This document shows, piece after piece, positions 41,614 through 50,690 of a DNA stretch of 52,343 nt. The notes below the pieces were generated by a model. It made no database searches, was not told the DNA's origin, and saw only the letters and a program-made list of their open reading frames with translations. Source of the stretch: an uncultured Bacteroidales bacterium (GTDB taxonomy: Bacteria; Bacteroidota; Bacteroidia; Bacteroidales; Muribaculaceae); the NCBI GenBank assembly GCA_945829225.1, contig CALZTY010000013.1, positions 1-52,343 on the forward strand, in the 5' to 3' direction. Position 1 is the stretch's first letter. Each line of letters opens with the position of its first letter. The position numbers were made by a program, and so were the translations under genes.

Positions 41614-43380
41614 GTGGAAAAAGGAGCCAAAAAACCACCCCATCTTCGGTCAAAAGACTTGCGTCAGACCGCCAAACGGAGACCAATTATATATCAATTG
41701 CTCCCGCGATTGTTCACCAACTATAATTGCTCGCCGGTGCCCGGTGGCTCTATTGAGCAAAATGGCTCGGGCAAGTTTAACCTCATCACTGACAAGATTT
41801 TAAGCGAAATTAAAGCCCTCGGCGTCACTCATGTGTGGTACACCGGTGTCATCGAGCATGCTCATCGCCCCGACTATTCGGCATACGGCATTCCGCGCCA
41901 TAACCCTCATGTTGTCAAGGGTGAAGCCGGTAGCCCTTATGCCATCACCGACTACTACGATGTCGACCCCGACTTGGCTGTCAATGTCTTGCATCGCCTG
42001 GACGAGTTTGACGAGATGGTCGAGCGTACACATGCCGCCGGGCTCAAGGTAATTATCGACTTTGTTCCCAATCATGTCGGGCGCCAATATCACTCCGACT
42101 GCGCTCCCGGCGACATCGAGGACCTCGGGCACGGCGACAACAAGGAGATGTTCTTCTCGCCGACCAACAATTTCTACTATATCACTCGCCAGCAATTTGC
42201 TCCTCAGGGCGTTGACCTCGGCAAGGGCGACGATGCTTATGTGGAATTTCCGGCACGTGCCTCCGGCGATGACTGCTTTACTGCATTCCCCGGTATCAAT
42301 AATTGGTACGACACCATCAAACTCAACTATGGCTATGACTACGGCGACGGCTCGCGTCACTTCGACCCCATTCCGCCTACATGGATCAAGATGGTGCACA
42401 TCCTGCGCTACTGGGCTGCCCGCGGTGTCGATGGCTTCCGTTGCGATATGGCTCATATGGTGCCGGTCGATTTCTGGCGCTGGGCTATCCCTATGGTCAA
42501 GGAACTCAATCCCGACTTGATTTTTATAGCCGAAATTTACGATATCGGGTTGTATCGCCAATTCATCTATACAGCCGGATTTGATTACCTCTACGACAAG
42601 GTCAACCTCTACGATACACTCCGTGGTGTCGAGACTGCCAATTGGTCGGCTGCCACGCTCACCAATTGCTGGCAAGCCGTCGAGGGTATCCGAGACAATA
42701 TGCTCAATTTCCTCGAGAACCACGACGAGCAACGCTTCGCATCCCAGCAGTATGCCGGAGATGCTTCGCGTGTGACTCCCTCGCTGATTGTCAGCGCCAT
42801 GATGTCATCCGGTCCGTTCATGCTTTATGCCGGGCAGGAGTTGGGTGAGAAAGCCGCTGATGCCGAGGGATATAGCGGACTCGATGGGCGCACAACAATC
42901 TTCGATTATTGGAGTATCCCCACGCTGCGCCGCTGGCTCAATCGAGGCACCTGCGATGGTCATCTCAGCGACGAGGAGCAGTCGCTTCGAGCCTTATATG
43001 CTCGCGTTCTCTATCTCTGCAATGCCGAGAAAGCGCTCCGCGAGGGCTCGCTTTTCGACCTCATGTATGTCAATTACGAGAACGAGCACCTTAATCCGCA
43101 TCGCCACTTTGCCTTTGTGCGTAGCGCCGGCGACGAGTTGATTGTCATCGCTGTCAACTTCTCGGATGTAGATGCCAAGGTCAAGGTGAATGTGCCCGCT
43201 CACGCTTGCGAATGCCTGGGTGTCAACCCCGGTAGTGCCATGTTTACAGACTTGCTCACCGGACAACGCGCCCGCAAATTCTTCTCGCCTGATGAGCCCT
43301 TTGCTACTCACATCAATGCCCACGGTGCTGTCGTGTGGAAATGTAAGAAATCTTCTTTAAAATCACATACCAACCAATAA
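41614..43380 (+). CDS. cytosolic GH13 alpha-amylase family enzyme
   Basis: From GTG 41614 the product has 588 residues. All four GH13 regions are present: DFVPNH near 149-154, GFRCDMAH with nucleophile Asp278, FIAEIYD with acid/base Glu307, and NHDE at 369-372. The longest frame begins with TTG at 41551 and would add a hydrophobic signal-like start, but it overlaps the promoter, so that apparent signal is probably T-rich noncoding DNA. Without it the enzyme is cytosolic and would act on glycogen or imported maltooligosaccharides. It precedes prs by 9 nt. The exact specificity (alpha-amylase, cyclomaltodextrinase or other) is not resolved. Confidence 0.9.
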   Translation: MEKGAKKPPHLRSKDLRQTAKRRPIIYQLLPRLFTNYNCSPVPGGSIEQNGSGKFNLITDKILSEIKALGVTHVWYTGVIEHAHRPDYSAYGIPRHNPHVVKGEAGSPYAITDYYDVDPDLAVNVLHRLDEFDEMVERTHAAGLKVIIDFVPNHVGRQYHSDCAPGDIEDLGHGDNKEMFFSPTNNFYYITRQQFAPQGVDLGKGDDAYVEFPARASGDDCFTAFPGINNWYDTIKLNYGYDYGDGSRHFDPIPPTWIKMVHILRYWAARGVDGFRCDMAHMVPVDFWRWAIPMVKELNPDLIFIAEIYDIGLYRQFIYTAGFDYLYDKVNLYDTLRGVETANWSAATLTNCWQAVEGIRDNMLNFLENHDEQRFASQQYAGDASRVTPSLIVSAMMSSGPFMLYAGQELGEKAADAEGYSGLDGRTTIFDYWSIPTLRRWLNRGTCDGHLSDEEQSLRALYARVLYLCNAEKALREGSLFDLMYVNYENEHLNPHRHFAFVRSAGDELIVIAVNFSDVDAKVKVNVPAHACECLGVNPGSAMFTDLLTGQRARKFFSPDEPFATHINAHGAVVWKCKKSSLKSHTNQ

Positions 43381-43389
43381 AATCCCCCT

Positions 43390-44334
43390 ATGGAATCCAA
43401 CCTTCCCCCATTCAAAATTTTCGCCGGCACTAAATCGCGCTATATGGCGGAGGAAATTTGTAATGAACTCGGTGTTGAACTCGGTAAAATGAACATCCAA
43501 CGTTTCGCCGATGGCGAGTTTGAGGTGTCTTTTGAAGAGTCGGTGCGTGGCTGCGAGGTTTACCTCGTGCAGTCTACATTCCCCAACAGCGACAATCTCA
43601 TGGAGTTGTTGCTTATGATTGATGCTTCCAAGCGTGCATCTGCCAAATCTACAATCGCTGTGATTCCTTATTTCGGTTGGGCTCGCCAGGACCGCAAGGA
43701 TAAGCCGCGTGTGTCTATCGCCGCCAAATTGGTGTCGGACCTCTTGGTGACTGCCGGTATCGACCGCGTCATCACCATGGACCTACATGCCGACCAGATT
43801 CAAGGCTTCTTCAACATCCCGGTTGACCACCTCTATGCTTCGTCGGTGTTTATCCCCTACATCCAATCGCTCAAATTGGAGAATATGTGTATCGCGACCC
43901 CCGATGTGGGCGGTGCAAAGCGTGCCAATAGCTATGCCAAGTACCTCGATGTGCCTTTGGTATTGTGCCACAAGCAACGTGCCAAAGCCAATGTGGTTGA
44001 GAATATGACTGTTATCGGTGATGTCAAGGACAAGAATGTTATTCTCGTCGACGATATGGTGGATACCGCCGGTACCATCACCAAGGCTGCCAACCTCATG
44101 ATGGAGAACGGTGCTCGCAGTGTCCGTGCTCTGTGCTCGCATGCTATCATGAGCGACCCGGCTACCGAGCGCGTAGAGAGTTGCTCGCTCGTCGAGATGA
44201 TTTTCACTAACTCTATCCCATACGACAAGGGTTGCTCTAAGTGTACTATCCTCTCGGTGGCTCGACTTTTTGCCGACACTATCCGCCGCGTTCACTGCAA
44301 CGAGTCGATTTCGTCGCAATATCTCATTAAATAA
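43390..44334 (+). CDS. prs: ribose-phosphate pyrophosphokinase
   Basis: Prs makes PRPP from ribose-5-phosphate and ATP for nucleotide and histidine synthesis. The 314-residue sequence has the ATP-site loop PYFGWARQDRKDKPR, ITMDLHADQIQGFF, and the PRPP-binding loop VILVDDMVDTAGT. Length and motifs are normal. It follows the amylase gene by 9 nt and may be co-transcribed with it; valS downstream has its own promoter. The region between prs and valS carries a long inverted repeat. Confidence 0.98.
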   Translation: MESNLPPFKIFAGTKSRYMAEEICNELGVELGKMNIQRFADGEFEVSFEESVRGCEVYLVQSTFPNSDNLMELLLMIDASKRASAKSTIAVIPYFGWARQDRKDKPRVSIAAKLVSDLLVTAGIDRVITMDLHADQIQGFFNIPVDHLYASSVFIPYIQSLKLENMCIATPDVGGAKRANSYAKYLDVPLVLCHKQRAKANVVENMTVIGDVKDKNVILVDDMVDTAGTITKAANLMMENGARSVRALCSHAIMSDPATERVESCSLVEMIFTNSIPYDKGCSKCTILSVARLFADTIRRVHCNESISSQYLIK

Positions 44335-44357
44335 TAAAAGCATTTGCCCAATAATCG

Positions 44358-44405
44358 GTGGTTTGCCAATTATTTTGTAACTTTGCAGAATAATTGGTAA
44401 ACCAC
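44358..44405. promoter_or_regulatory. 17-bp inverted repeat enclosing the valS promoter
   Basis: GTGGTTTGCCAATTATT (44358-44374) and AATAATTGGTAAACCAC (44389-44405) match over 17 bp with one G-U type mismatch. The 14-nt centre contains the -7 element TAACTTTG (44378-44385). This geometry suits a dimeric regulator site; a repressor bound here would cover the promoter. Confidence 0.7.
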
Positions 44406-44423
44406 TATTTTTTGACACTACAA

Positions 44424-47114
44424 ATGAAAGATTTAGCAACCGTATACTCTCCGGCTGAAGTTGAGGATAAATGGTATCAGTATTGGGTCGATCACAAACT
44501 CTTCCACTCTGTTCCCGACCAGCGCGAGCCGTATACCATCGTTATTCCCCCGCCAAATGTTACCGGTGTCCTCCACATGGGACACATGCTCAACAATACC
44601 ATCCAGGATATCCTGGTGCGCCGTGCTCGCATGCAGGGCAAGAATGCTCTGTGGGTGCCCGGCACCGACCACGCTTCTATCTCGACCGAGACTAAGGTCA
44701 TCGCAAAACTCGCTGCCGAGGGCATCAAGAAGACCGACCTCTCTCGCGAGCAATTCCTCGACCATGCTTGGGAGTGGACTCGCAAGCATGGTGGCATCAT
44801 CCTCAGCCAGTTGCGCAAGTTGGGCGCTTCATGCGACTGGGATCGCACCGCATTCACCATGGACGATAAGCGCAATCTCAGCGTCACCAAGGTCTTCTGT
44901 GACCTCTATGACAAGGGCTTGATTTACCGCGGATTGCGCATGGTCAATTGGGACCCCAAGAACCTCACTGCTATCAGCGACGACGAGGTGTTCTTTGAGC
45001 AAGAGCAGTCCAAACTCTATTACCTGCGCTATTATCTTGCCGACGGCGAGCCCGCGCCGGGCGCTCCTGCCGAGGGCGAGGTGATGCACGTCGACGACAA
45101 GGGTCGCTACTATGCAGTTGTCGCTACCACTCGTCCCGAGACAATCATGGGCGATACCGCTATGTGTATCAATCCCAAGGACCCCAAGAATCGCTGGCTC
45201 AGCGGTCGCAAGGTAGTCGTGCCTCTGGTTAATCGCGTAATTCCCGTTATCGAGGACCGTTATGTCGACATCGAGTTCGGTACCGGTTGCCTCAAAGTCA
45301 CTCCGGCTCATGACAAGAACGATAATATGCTCGGTAAGGCTCACAACCTCGAGGTTATTGATATCTTCAATGATGATGCCACCATAGCCGAGTGTGCCGG
45401 TATGTATGTGGGCATGGACCGCTTCGACTGTCGCAAGGCTATCGCCCAAGACCTACAAGCCGCCGGATTGATGGAGCGCGTCGAGGACTACACCAACAAT
45501 GTGGGTATGAGCGAGCGCACCAAGGTCGCCATCGAGCCTCGCTTGTCGATGCAGTGGTTTGTCAAGATGGACCACTTCGCCCACGAGTCGCTCGCACCGG
45601 TTATGGACGACATTATCAAGTTTGTACCCGAGAAATACAAGACTACATATCGCAATTGGCTCGAGAATATCCAGGATTGGTGTATTTCGCGCCAACTGTG
45701 GTGGGGACACCGCATCCCGGCTTATTACTTCACCGACCCCGTTACCGGCGAGGAACGCATCGTGGTTGCCGAGACGCCCGAGGCTGCCCTCGCCAAGGCT
45801 CAAGCCATCGAAGGCTGTGCCTCTGTCAAGGCTGATGACCTCCGCCGCGACGAGGATGCTCTCGACACCTGGTTCTCTTCATGGTTGTGGCCTATCACCC
45901 TCTTTGATGGCATTAATAGCCCTGATAATGAGGAGATTAATTACTATTATCCCACCGCTACGCTTGTCACCGGTCCTGATATCATCTTCTTCTGGGTGGC
46001 TCGCATGATTATGGCTGGATATGAGTATGTAGGGCGCGAGCCTTTCAAGAACGTTTATTTCACAGGTATCGTTCGTGACAAATTGGGTCGCAAGATGTCC
46101 AAGTCGTTGGGTAATTCGCCCGATCCCCTCGAACTCATCGCCAAGTATGGTGCCGATGGTGTGCGCATGGGTATGATGCTCGCCGCTCCTGCCGGCAACG
46201 ATATCATGTTTGACGAGCGCCTCTGCGAGCAGGGTCGCAACTTCTGCAACAAGATTTGGAATGCCTTCCGACTGATGCAAGGGTGGGAGGTCGCTGATGT
46301 CGCTCAACCCGAGACTTCGCGCCTCGCCGTTGAGTGGATGAACTCCAAGTTGTCTGCAACAATCGATGAGGTCAACGACTTGATGGATAAATTCCGCATT
46401 AACGAGGCGTTGATGGCTGTATATCGCCTGTTCTGGGACGAGTTCTCATCGTGGTACCTCGAGATGGTCAAGCCCCCGTATGGTAGCCCCATCGACAGCG
46501 CCACATATCAAGCCACCAGCAACTTCTTCGACTCACTGTTGCGCCTATTGCACCCCTTCATGCCGTTCATCACCGAGGAATTGTGGCAGCACATTGATAC
46601 TCGTGCCGATGGCGAGTCAATCATGTACGCTTCGATGCCCGTTGCTCAAGCCGCTGATGCTCAGTTACTTGCTGATATTGAGTTGGCAAAGGAGGTAATC
46701 GCCGGCGTGCGTGCCGTTCGCGCCAAGAAGAATATCCCGGCACGCGAGGTGCTCACCCTCAATGTCTTAGGCTCTCTGCCCGAGCGCATTAAGGCGTTGG
46801 TTGCCAAGTTGGCTAACGTTGACTCTATCAACGAAAATGCCGGCAAGGATGCCGCCGCTATGTCGTTCATGGTCGGCACTCTCGAGTTCAATGTGCCTCT
46901 TGCTTCCTCGATAGATGTCAATGCCGAAATTGAACGTCTCGAGAAGGACATCAAGTACCTCGAAGGTTTCAAGGCTTCAATTGAGAAGAAACTCGCCAAC
47001 GAGCGCTTCGTTGCCAATGCCCCGGCTGCCGTTGTCGAGGGCGAGCGCAAGAAACTCGCCGACACCCTCGTCAAGTTGGAAGCCAACCGAGCCACCCTCG
47101 CCGCCCTCAAATAA
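44424..47114 (+). CDS. valS: valyl-tRNA synthetase
   Basis: ValS charges tRNA-Val and edits threonine. From ATG 44424 it has 896 residues, with the class I HIGH-type motif HMGH at 51-54, an editing domain in the middle, KMSKS at 557-561, an anticodon-binding domain and the ValS-specific C-terminal coiled coil (about 825-895, with [17 protein letters not shown]). The upstream ten codons of the longer frame lie in the dyad and are rejected. No T-box or leader peptide is visible; the only control element is the inverted repeat over its promoter. Confidence 0.98.
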   Translation: MKDLATVYSPAEVEDKWYQYWVDHKLFHSVPDQREPYTIVIPPPNVTGVLHMGHMLNNTIQDILVRRARMQGKNALWVPGTDHASISTETKVIAKLAAEGIKKTDLSREQFLDHAWEWTRKHGGIILSQLRKLGASCDWDRTAFTMDDKRNLSVTKVFCDLYDKGLIYRGLRMVNWDPKNLTAISDDEVFFEQEQSKLYYLRYYLADGEPAPGAPAEGEVMHVDDKGRYYAVVATTRPETIMGDTAMCINPKDPKNRWLSGRKVVVPLVNRVIPVIEDRYVDIEFGTGCLKVTPAHDKNDNMLGKAHNLEVIDIFNDDATIAECAGMYVGMDRFDCRKAIAQDLQAAGLMERVEDYTNNVGMSERTKVAIEPRLSMQWFVKMDHFAHESLAPVMDDIIKFVPEKYKTTYRNWLENIQDWCISRQLWWGHRIPAYYFTDPVTGEERIVVAETPEAALAKAQAIEGCASVKADDLRRDEDALDTWFSSWLWPITLFDGINSPDNEEINYYYPTATLVTGPDIIFFWVARMIMAGYEYVGREPFKNVYFTGIVRDKLGRKMSKSLGNSPDPLELIAKYGADGVRMGMMLAAPAGNDIMFDERLCEQGRNFCNKIWNAFRLMQGWEVADVAQPETSRLAVEWMNSKLSATIDEVNDLMDKFRINEALMAVYRLFWDEFSSWYLEMVKPPYGSPIDSATYQATSNFFDSLLRLLHPFMPFITEELWQHIDTRADGESIMYASMPVAQAADAQLLADIELAKEVIAGVRAVRAKKNIPAREVLTLNVLGSLPERIKALVAKLANVDSINENAGKDAAAMSFMVGTLEFNVPLASSIDVNAEIERLEKDIKYLEGFKASIEKKLANERFVANAPAAVVEGERKKLADTLVKLEANRATLAALK

Positions 47115-47157
47115 CGATCCAAAAGCTGCGCCGTACTATAATGTACGATATAACTAT

Positions 47158-47194
47158 AAAGAGAAAGAGCGGCAAGTTGTCGCTCTTTCTCTTT
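47158..47194 (+). terminator. valS terminator hairpin
   Basis: AAAGAGAAAGAGCG and CGCTCTTTCTCTTT form a perfect 14-bp stem around GCAAGTTGT. No T run follows beyond the stem's own pyrimidines. Confidence 0.75.
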
Positions 47195-47393
47195 GCTATA
47201 TAAGGAATTAATAGTAATACTTCCCGAGTTAGGTAGTTATATCTTTTGTTTGTATTATTGATATTTGCAGTATGTGTGATTGTCGATATTCTCCGTCGAG
47301 CGATTTTCGCAAGAATTGGATTGACAAAATAGTCCAAGGTATATATTACTTCAATTAATCTATTTGCTATTTAAGGAATTAGTGGTAATTTTG
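47192..47393 (+). repeat. duplicated promoter-like segment upstream of the 47414 gene
   Basis: TTTGCTATATAAGGAATTA (from 47192) recurs 170 nt later as TTTGCTATTTAAGGAATTA (from 47362), with similarity continuing for about 12 more bases. The second copy forms a promoter: TTTG 47362-47365, 20-nt spacer, TAATTTTG 47386-47393. In the first copy the matching -7 box has decayed to TAATACTT. Between them lies only a 28-codon open frame I do not trust. Confidence 0.75.
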
Positions 47394-47413
47394 TTGCAAA
47401 GTTTTTATTGGAT

Positions 47414-47809
47414 ATGAAGATTAGAATTTTTGTTATTATGTTGTTGATGGTGCTGGGTTGTGCTCAAGGCTATGCCCGGGCTAATGAACTTGCTCAGTTG
47501 AAGAAGGAGTTGCCGGGTACTTACTTGGCAGCGACAAGCGCCGATATGATTCACGAGTATGGCAAGTATGTGATTGACGGTGACGTGATTTCATTCTACT
47601 CATGGGATCAGAGTAGGGGCTGTTGGAGTCTTCAATATAGCACTCCGTTTATAGTCGTGTATGTCGATGGAGATGACTATATGTCGGGCTATAATCTTGT
47701 GTATACCAACGAGTACGGCTATGAGTCGCATCTATGTGTGGGCGATGTCGACGAAGACGGCAGGCTCGACTTGTGGATGTCCGACTTCATGTACCACACC
47801 AAGCAATAA
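47414..47809 (+). CDS. small exported protein of unknown function
   Basis: The 131-residue product has an N-terminal hydrophobic signal. It carries both a lipobox-like VLGC (Cys16) and a possible later cleavage after YARA, so it is either a lipoprotein or a soluble periplasmic protein. The rest is about 105 residues rich in aromatic and acidic residues, ending with VDEDGRLDLWMSDF, a short Asp-rich stretch resembling a calcium-binding loop. I do not recognise the family. It has its own promoter and faces the arsenical operon tail to tail. Confidence 0.7.
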   Translation: MKIRIFVIMLLMVLGCAQGYARANELAQLKKELPGTYLAATSADMIHEYGKYVIDGDVISFYSWDQSRGCWSLQYSTPFIVVYVDGDDYMSGYNLVYTNEYGYESHLCVGDVDEDGRLDLWMSDFMYHTKQ

Positions 47810-47817
47810 ATATTACA

Positions 47818-47868
47818 CCCTTTAGGGTATAATTTAGGCTGTGTTCCACTAAATTATACCCTAAAGGG
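47818..47868. terminator. 19-bp perfect inverted repeat between convergent genes
   Basis: CCCTTTAGGGTATAATTTA (47818-47836) and its exact complement (47850-47868) enclose a 13-nt loop. Placed between convergent genes, it can serve as a bidirectional terminator, though no T run follows. Confidence 0.6.
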
Positions 47869-47900
47869 TATAGTTGTTGTGTATGTAATTTGGGAGAGGG

Positions 47901-48869
47901 TTAGAGGATGAAGTTGAAGAGGTAGCCGGAGATGATGATGATGGTGGCGACGACGCCGAAGAAGATGCCTATGAGTCGCCAAGTCATCACTTTCTTGAGT
48001 AGGGTGGCTTCGGGGAGCGACAGCCCGACTACAGCCATCATGAAAGCCAGCGCAGTGCCAATCGAGATGCCTTTGGCGACAAATACCTGAATGATAGGCA
48101 CGATGCCGGCGGCATTGGCATACATGGGTACAGCCAGGATGACAGATGCCGGGACGGCATACCAGTTGTCGCGTCCCATCCATTGCGCGAAGAAGTCGTC
48201 GGGAACAAATCCATGGATGCCGGCACCGATGGCTATACCGATGATGATGTATACAAATACTCCGCGCACGATGCCCAAGGCTTCACGAGTTATACCGGGC
48301 AGGCGATGTGTAAAGGGCACATGTTCGGATTGCCACGCCACAGCCTCAATTTGTGATTGGGCTTGGATCTGTTGTACCCAGGGGGTGAGGTATCGGTCGA
48401 GACGCATCCTTCCGAGGATAAAGCCGCCCAACATACCCATTAATATGCCACTGGCGATGTATATGCCGGTGATGTACCAGCCGAACGAGCCGGCAAACAT
48501 AGCTACCGCTACCTCGTTGACTAATGGGGAGGTTATCAAGAACGAGAGAGTTACTCCCAAGGGTATGCCGCCCTTGACAAAGCCGATGAAGAGCGGGATC
48601 GAAGAGCAAGAGCAAAAGGGAGTGATGGCTCCGAAGAGAGCAGCCATGAGGTATTGCAAGCCATATAATTTGCGGCCTGTGAGGTAGTTGCGTAGCCTAT
48701 CAATGGGAAAATAGGCATTGATGATGCCCATGAGGATTGAGATGAAGAATAGCAGAATCGTAATCTTGAGGGTGTCGTAGAAGAAAAAGTTCACGGCACA
48801 TCCCCAGTGAGATTGAGCATCCAATCCGAGGACACCGTAGACAAGCCAATCGGCAAACGCCTGAATCAT
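47901..48869 (-). CDS. ArsP/UPF0718-type permease
   Basis: The 322-residue membrane protein has about eight predicted helices and the family signatures FGAITPFCSCSSIPLFIGFV and FLITSPLVNEVAVAMF. The CSCSS motif contains cysteines that in ArsP bind trivalent organoarsenicals for export. It ends the operon arsR / arsF-like / arsG-like / thioredoxin / this gene, overlapping the thioredoxin stop by 4 nt. Export of reduced methyl- or aryl-arsenicals is the likely job; other soft-metal substrates are possible. Confidence 0.88.
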   Translation of the reverse strand: MIQAFADWLVYGVLGLDAQSHWGCAVNFFFYDTLKITILLFFISILMGIINAYFPIDRLRNYLTGRKLYGLQYLMAALFGAITPFCSCSSIPLFIGFVKGGIPLGVTLSFLITSPLVNEVAVAMFAGSFGWYITGIYIASGILMGMLGGFILGRMRLDRYLTPWVQQIQAQSQIEAVAWQSEHVPFTHRLPGITREALGIVRGVFVYIIIGIAIGAGIHGFVPDDFFAQWMGRDNWYAVPASVILAVPMYANAAGIVPIIQVFVAKGISIGTALAFMMAVVGLSLPEATLLKKVMTWRLIGIFFGVVATIIIISGYLFNFIL

Positions 48870-49096
48870 TTCAAGAGTCCTTTGATTTGTTCAACGTTTA
48901 ACTTCTTGCCTTTAGCCACCACTTTTTCGTCAACGACGAGAGCCGGGAGCGACATCACGTTGTATTCCATAATTTTCATTATATCTTCCTCCTTGACTAC
49001 ATGAGCATCGATGCCAAGTTGGTCGACAGCCTCGAGAGTTGCTTGATAAAGCGCCCGGCAGCCGGCGCATCCTGTGCCTAATACTTTGATTTCCAT
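48866..49096 (-). CDS. small thioredoxin-like redox protein
   Basis: A 76-residue minimal thioredoxin fold with the active site TGCAGCRAL (CxxC at 10-13) and the cis-Pro region MSLPALVVDEKV. This matches the redox-active disulfide protein 2 (TM0996-like) family, usually paired with UPF0718 permeases. It could deliver electrons to reduce arsenicals or the permease's cysteines. It lies 12 nt after the ArsG-like gene and overlaps the permease start. Confidence 0.9.
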   Translation of the reverse strand: MEIKVLGTGCAGCRALYQATLEAVDQLGIDAHVVKEEDIMKIMEYNVMSLPALVVDEKVVAKGKKLNVEQIKGLLK

Positions 49097-49108
49097 ATTG
49101 TTTGTGAT

Positions 49109-49816
49109 TTAAGTGAAATATAATATGCAATAAAAAACGCCCACGGCGATGAATATTATCGCGACGATGGAGTTTATCCACTTTTGGATGGTTTGTATTT
49201 TGCCATAAAATGAGCCTATGCGCTCGATGCTGAAAGCCAAGAGCCAAGCGACAACAATGACGGGCAAGGCAGTAGCAATGGCATATATCATGGGCAAGGT
49301 CCATCCGGCAGAAGCCGTTACCGACATTGGAATAAGCATGCCGAAGTATAGCACGCCGCTGGTGGGACAGAAGGCGAGGGCAAAGAGGATGCCGAGGAGT
49401 AGGGCACCGAGCCCGCCTTTGCCGGCGATGCGCTCACCCTTGCCCGAGAAGCCGAATTTGGGCAAATTGAGTTTTGAAGCAACGAGCATAAAGATGCCGA
49501 TGGCGAGCATCAAGGGACCGAGGAGCAGTTCGCCCCATTTGCCCACGGCTTTCTGGATGCCAAACGCGCCGGCACCCTCGCGGATGATGCTAATGACGAT
49601 GATACCCAGGACTGTATATGCGATCATGCGCCCGAGTGCATATAGGATGCCATTAAGAAAAACCATACGACGGCTGTCGATATGCTTTCCGATATATCCA
49701 ATGGCGGCGATATTAGTGGCAAGCGGGCATGGCGAAATGGCAGTGAGGAGCCCGAGGACAAATGCTGTGAGCGTCGGGGTGGTGCTGCTGTCCACGATAG
49801 ATTGTAGCCAGTCCAT
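49109..49816 (-). CDS. ArsG/CcdA-like membrane thiol transporter
   Basis: The 235-residue protein has about six helices and a CcdA/DsbD-like pattern with one cysteine in each half: AISPCPLATNIAAIGYI and ALAFCPTSGVLYFGMLIP. I know this Bacteroides family as ArsG, annotated as aromatic arsenical efflux permease; its CcdA relationship equally suggests electron transfer from the cytosol to the ArsF-like lipoprotein outside. It is TAATG-overlapped with the ArsF-like gene, which supports a direct partnership. Confidence 0.83.
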   Translation of the reverse strand: MDWLQSIVDSSTTPTLTAFVLGLLTAISPCPLATNIAAIGYIGKHIDSRRMVFLNGILYALGRMIAYTVLGIIVISIIREGAGAFGIQKAVGKWGELLLGPLMLAIGIFMLVASKLNLPKFGFSGKGERIAGKGGLGALLLGILFALAFCPTSGVLYFGMLIPMSVTASAGWTLPMIYAIATALPVIVVAWLLAFSIERIGSFYGKIQTIQKWINSIVAIIFIAVGVFYCILYFT

Positions 49817-50244
49817 TATTCAATGAGTTGACTTATTTGTTTAATCAATTCAGCCTTGAACTGCTCGGGACGATTACGAGCGTTAGCAAAGGCAAATTCG
49901 GTGAGATTGTGGCGGCTCTCAGCCCCATCGTGCCATTGGTTGACAAAGAGCGACGACCATGTGACCTCATATCGGTCGGCAAGAGCCTCGCCCTCGGGCG
50001 TGGTGATGTCGACAACTTGGAACACAAGGGCACCGCTCTCAACTTCGTGAGCGAATTGGCTATCAACGACTTGGTGAGTTAGGGCTTCGATGGCATTGCA
50101 AGTGGCGCATCGTTGTGCACCGTGGAAGTAGAGCACTTCCACGCAGTCCTTGTTGTGCCGGATGTAGGGACTGGTTGCTTTGTTTTCCCTGCTACATGAT
50201 ATCATCAATAGTAGCAAGAGCGCCAGTGATAGTAGTTTGTGCAT
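49816..50244 (-). CDS. ArsF-like thioredoxin-fold lipoprotein
   Basis: From ATG 50242-50244 the product has 142 residues and a lipobox MISC (Cys17). Its thioredoxin-like body has FHGAQRCATCNAIEAL with a CxxC site. The family is annotated as a nitrophenyl (arsenical) nitroreductase subunit, ArsF. Together with the ArsG-like protein it may form an exported thiol-redox pair. The longer open frame upstream has no signal and lies closer to the arsR stop, so it is rejected. Confidence 0.83.
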   Translation of the reverse strand: MHKLLSLALLLLLMISCSRENKATSPYIRHNKDCVEVLYFHGAQRCATCNAIEALTHQVVDSQFAHEVESGALVFQVVDITTPEGEALADRYEVTWSSLFVNQWHDGAESRHNLTEFAFANARNRPEQFKAELIKQISQLIE

Positions 50245-50295
50245 AATATAAATGTTTGTAGTTTGGCGAAACACGAACAATATGGGTAAAATCTT

Positions 50296-50628
50296 TTACT
50301 TGCAGCAGCAAGTATTGCTATTGTGGTCCTTGCAATCCTCAAACAGGGCAGAGAACATGCTACGAGCAATATTCCAATTCTCGCGATTGATGCAATACTT
50401 GACCTTGGGAGGCTGGATAGTACCTTGGATAAGACCGGCATCCTTTAGCTCGGTGAGGTGTTGCGACACTGTAGCCTTGGCGATGGGTAGCTCGTCGTGA
50501 ATGTCACCGAAGTAGCACTCGTTGCGCTGCGCCAGGAAGTTGAGGATGGCGATGCGGGTAGGGTGTCCCATCGCTTTGGCGAAGCGAGCCAGACGTTCTT
50601 GGTCGGATGTATAAGTCGGTTTGGTCAT
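50296..50628 (-). CDS. arsR: ArsR family metalloregulator
   Basis: A 110-residue winged-helix repressor: KAMGHPTRIAILNFLAQ, the recognition helix in LPIAKATVSQHLTELKDAGL, and the wing with KVKYCINRENW. Possible As(III) ligands are Cys38 (NECYFGD), the Cys in KVKYC and the C-terminal cluster NTCCCK. It heads the arsenical operon, 51 nt before the ArsF-like gene. A palindrome across its promoter is the likely operator, giving autoregulation. Confidence 0.93.
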   Translation of the reverse strand: MTKPTYTSDQERLARFAKAMGHPTRIAILNFLAQRNECYFGDIHDELPIAKATVSQHLTELKDAGLIQGTIQPPKVKYCINRENWNIARSMFSALFEDCKDHNSNTCCCK

Positions 50629-50641
50629 ATTTATTGATTGT

Positions 50642-50679
50642 TGTTCGCAAAATTACGAACATTTATTCAATCGTGCAAA
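50642..50679 (-). promoter_or_regulatory. arsR promoter with overlapping operator palindrome
   Basis: Minus strand TTTG (50679-50676), 20-nt spacer, TAATTTTG (50655-50648). TGTTCG (50642-50647) and CGAACA (50656-50661) flank the -7 element symmetrically, as an ArsR dimer site would. Confidence 0.72.
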
Positions 50680-50690
50680 TAATTTTTGTG

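Noticed and set aside
47272-47358. 28-codon frame MCDCRYSPSSDF...
   Set aside because: Too short, no promoter or homology I can name; recorded only as the content of the spacer between the duplicated promoter segments.
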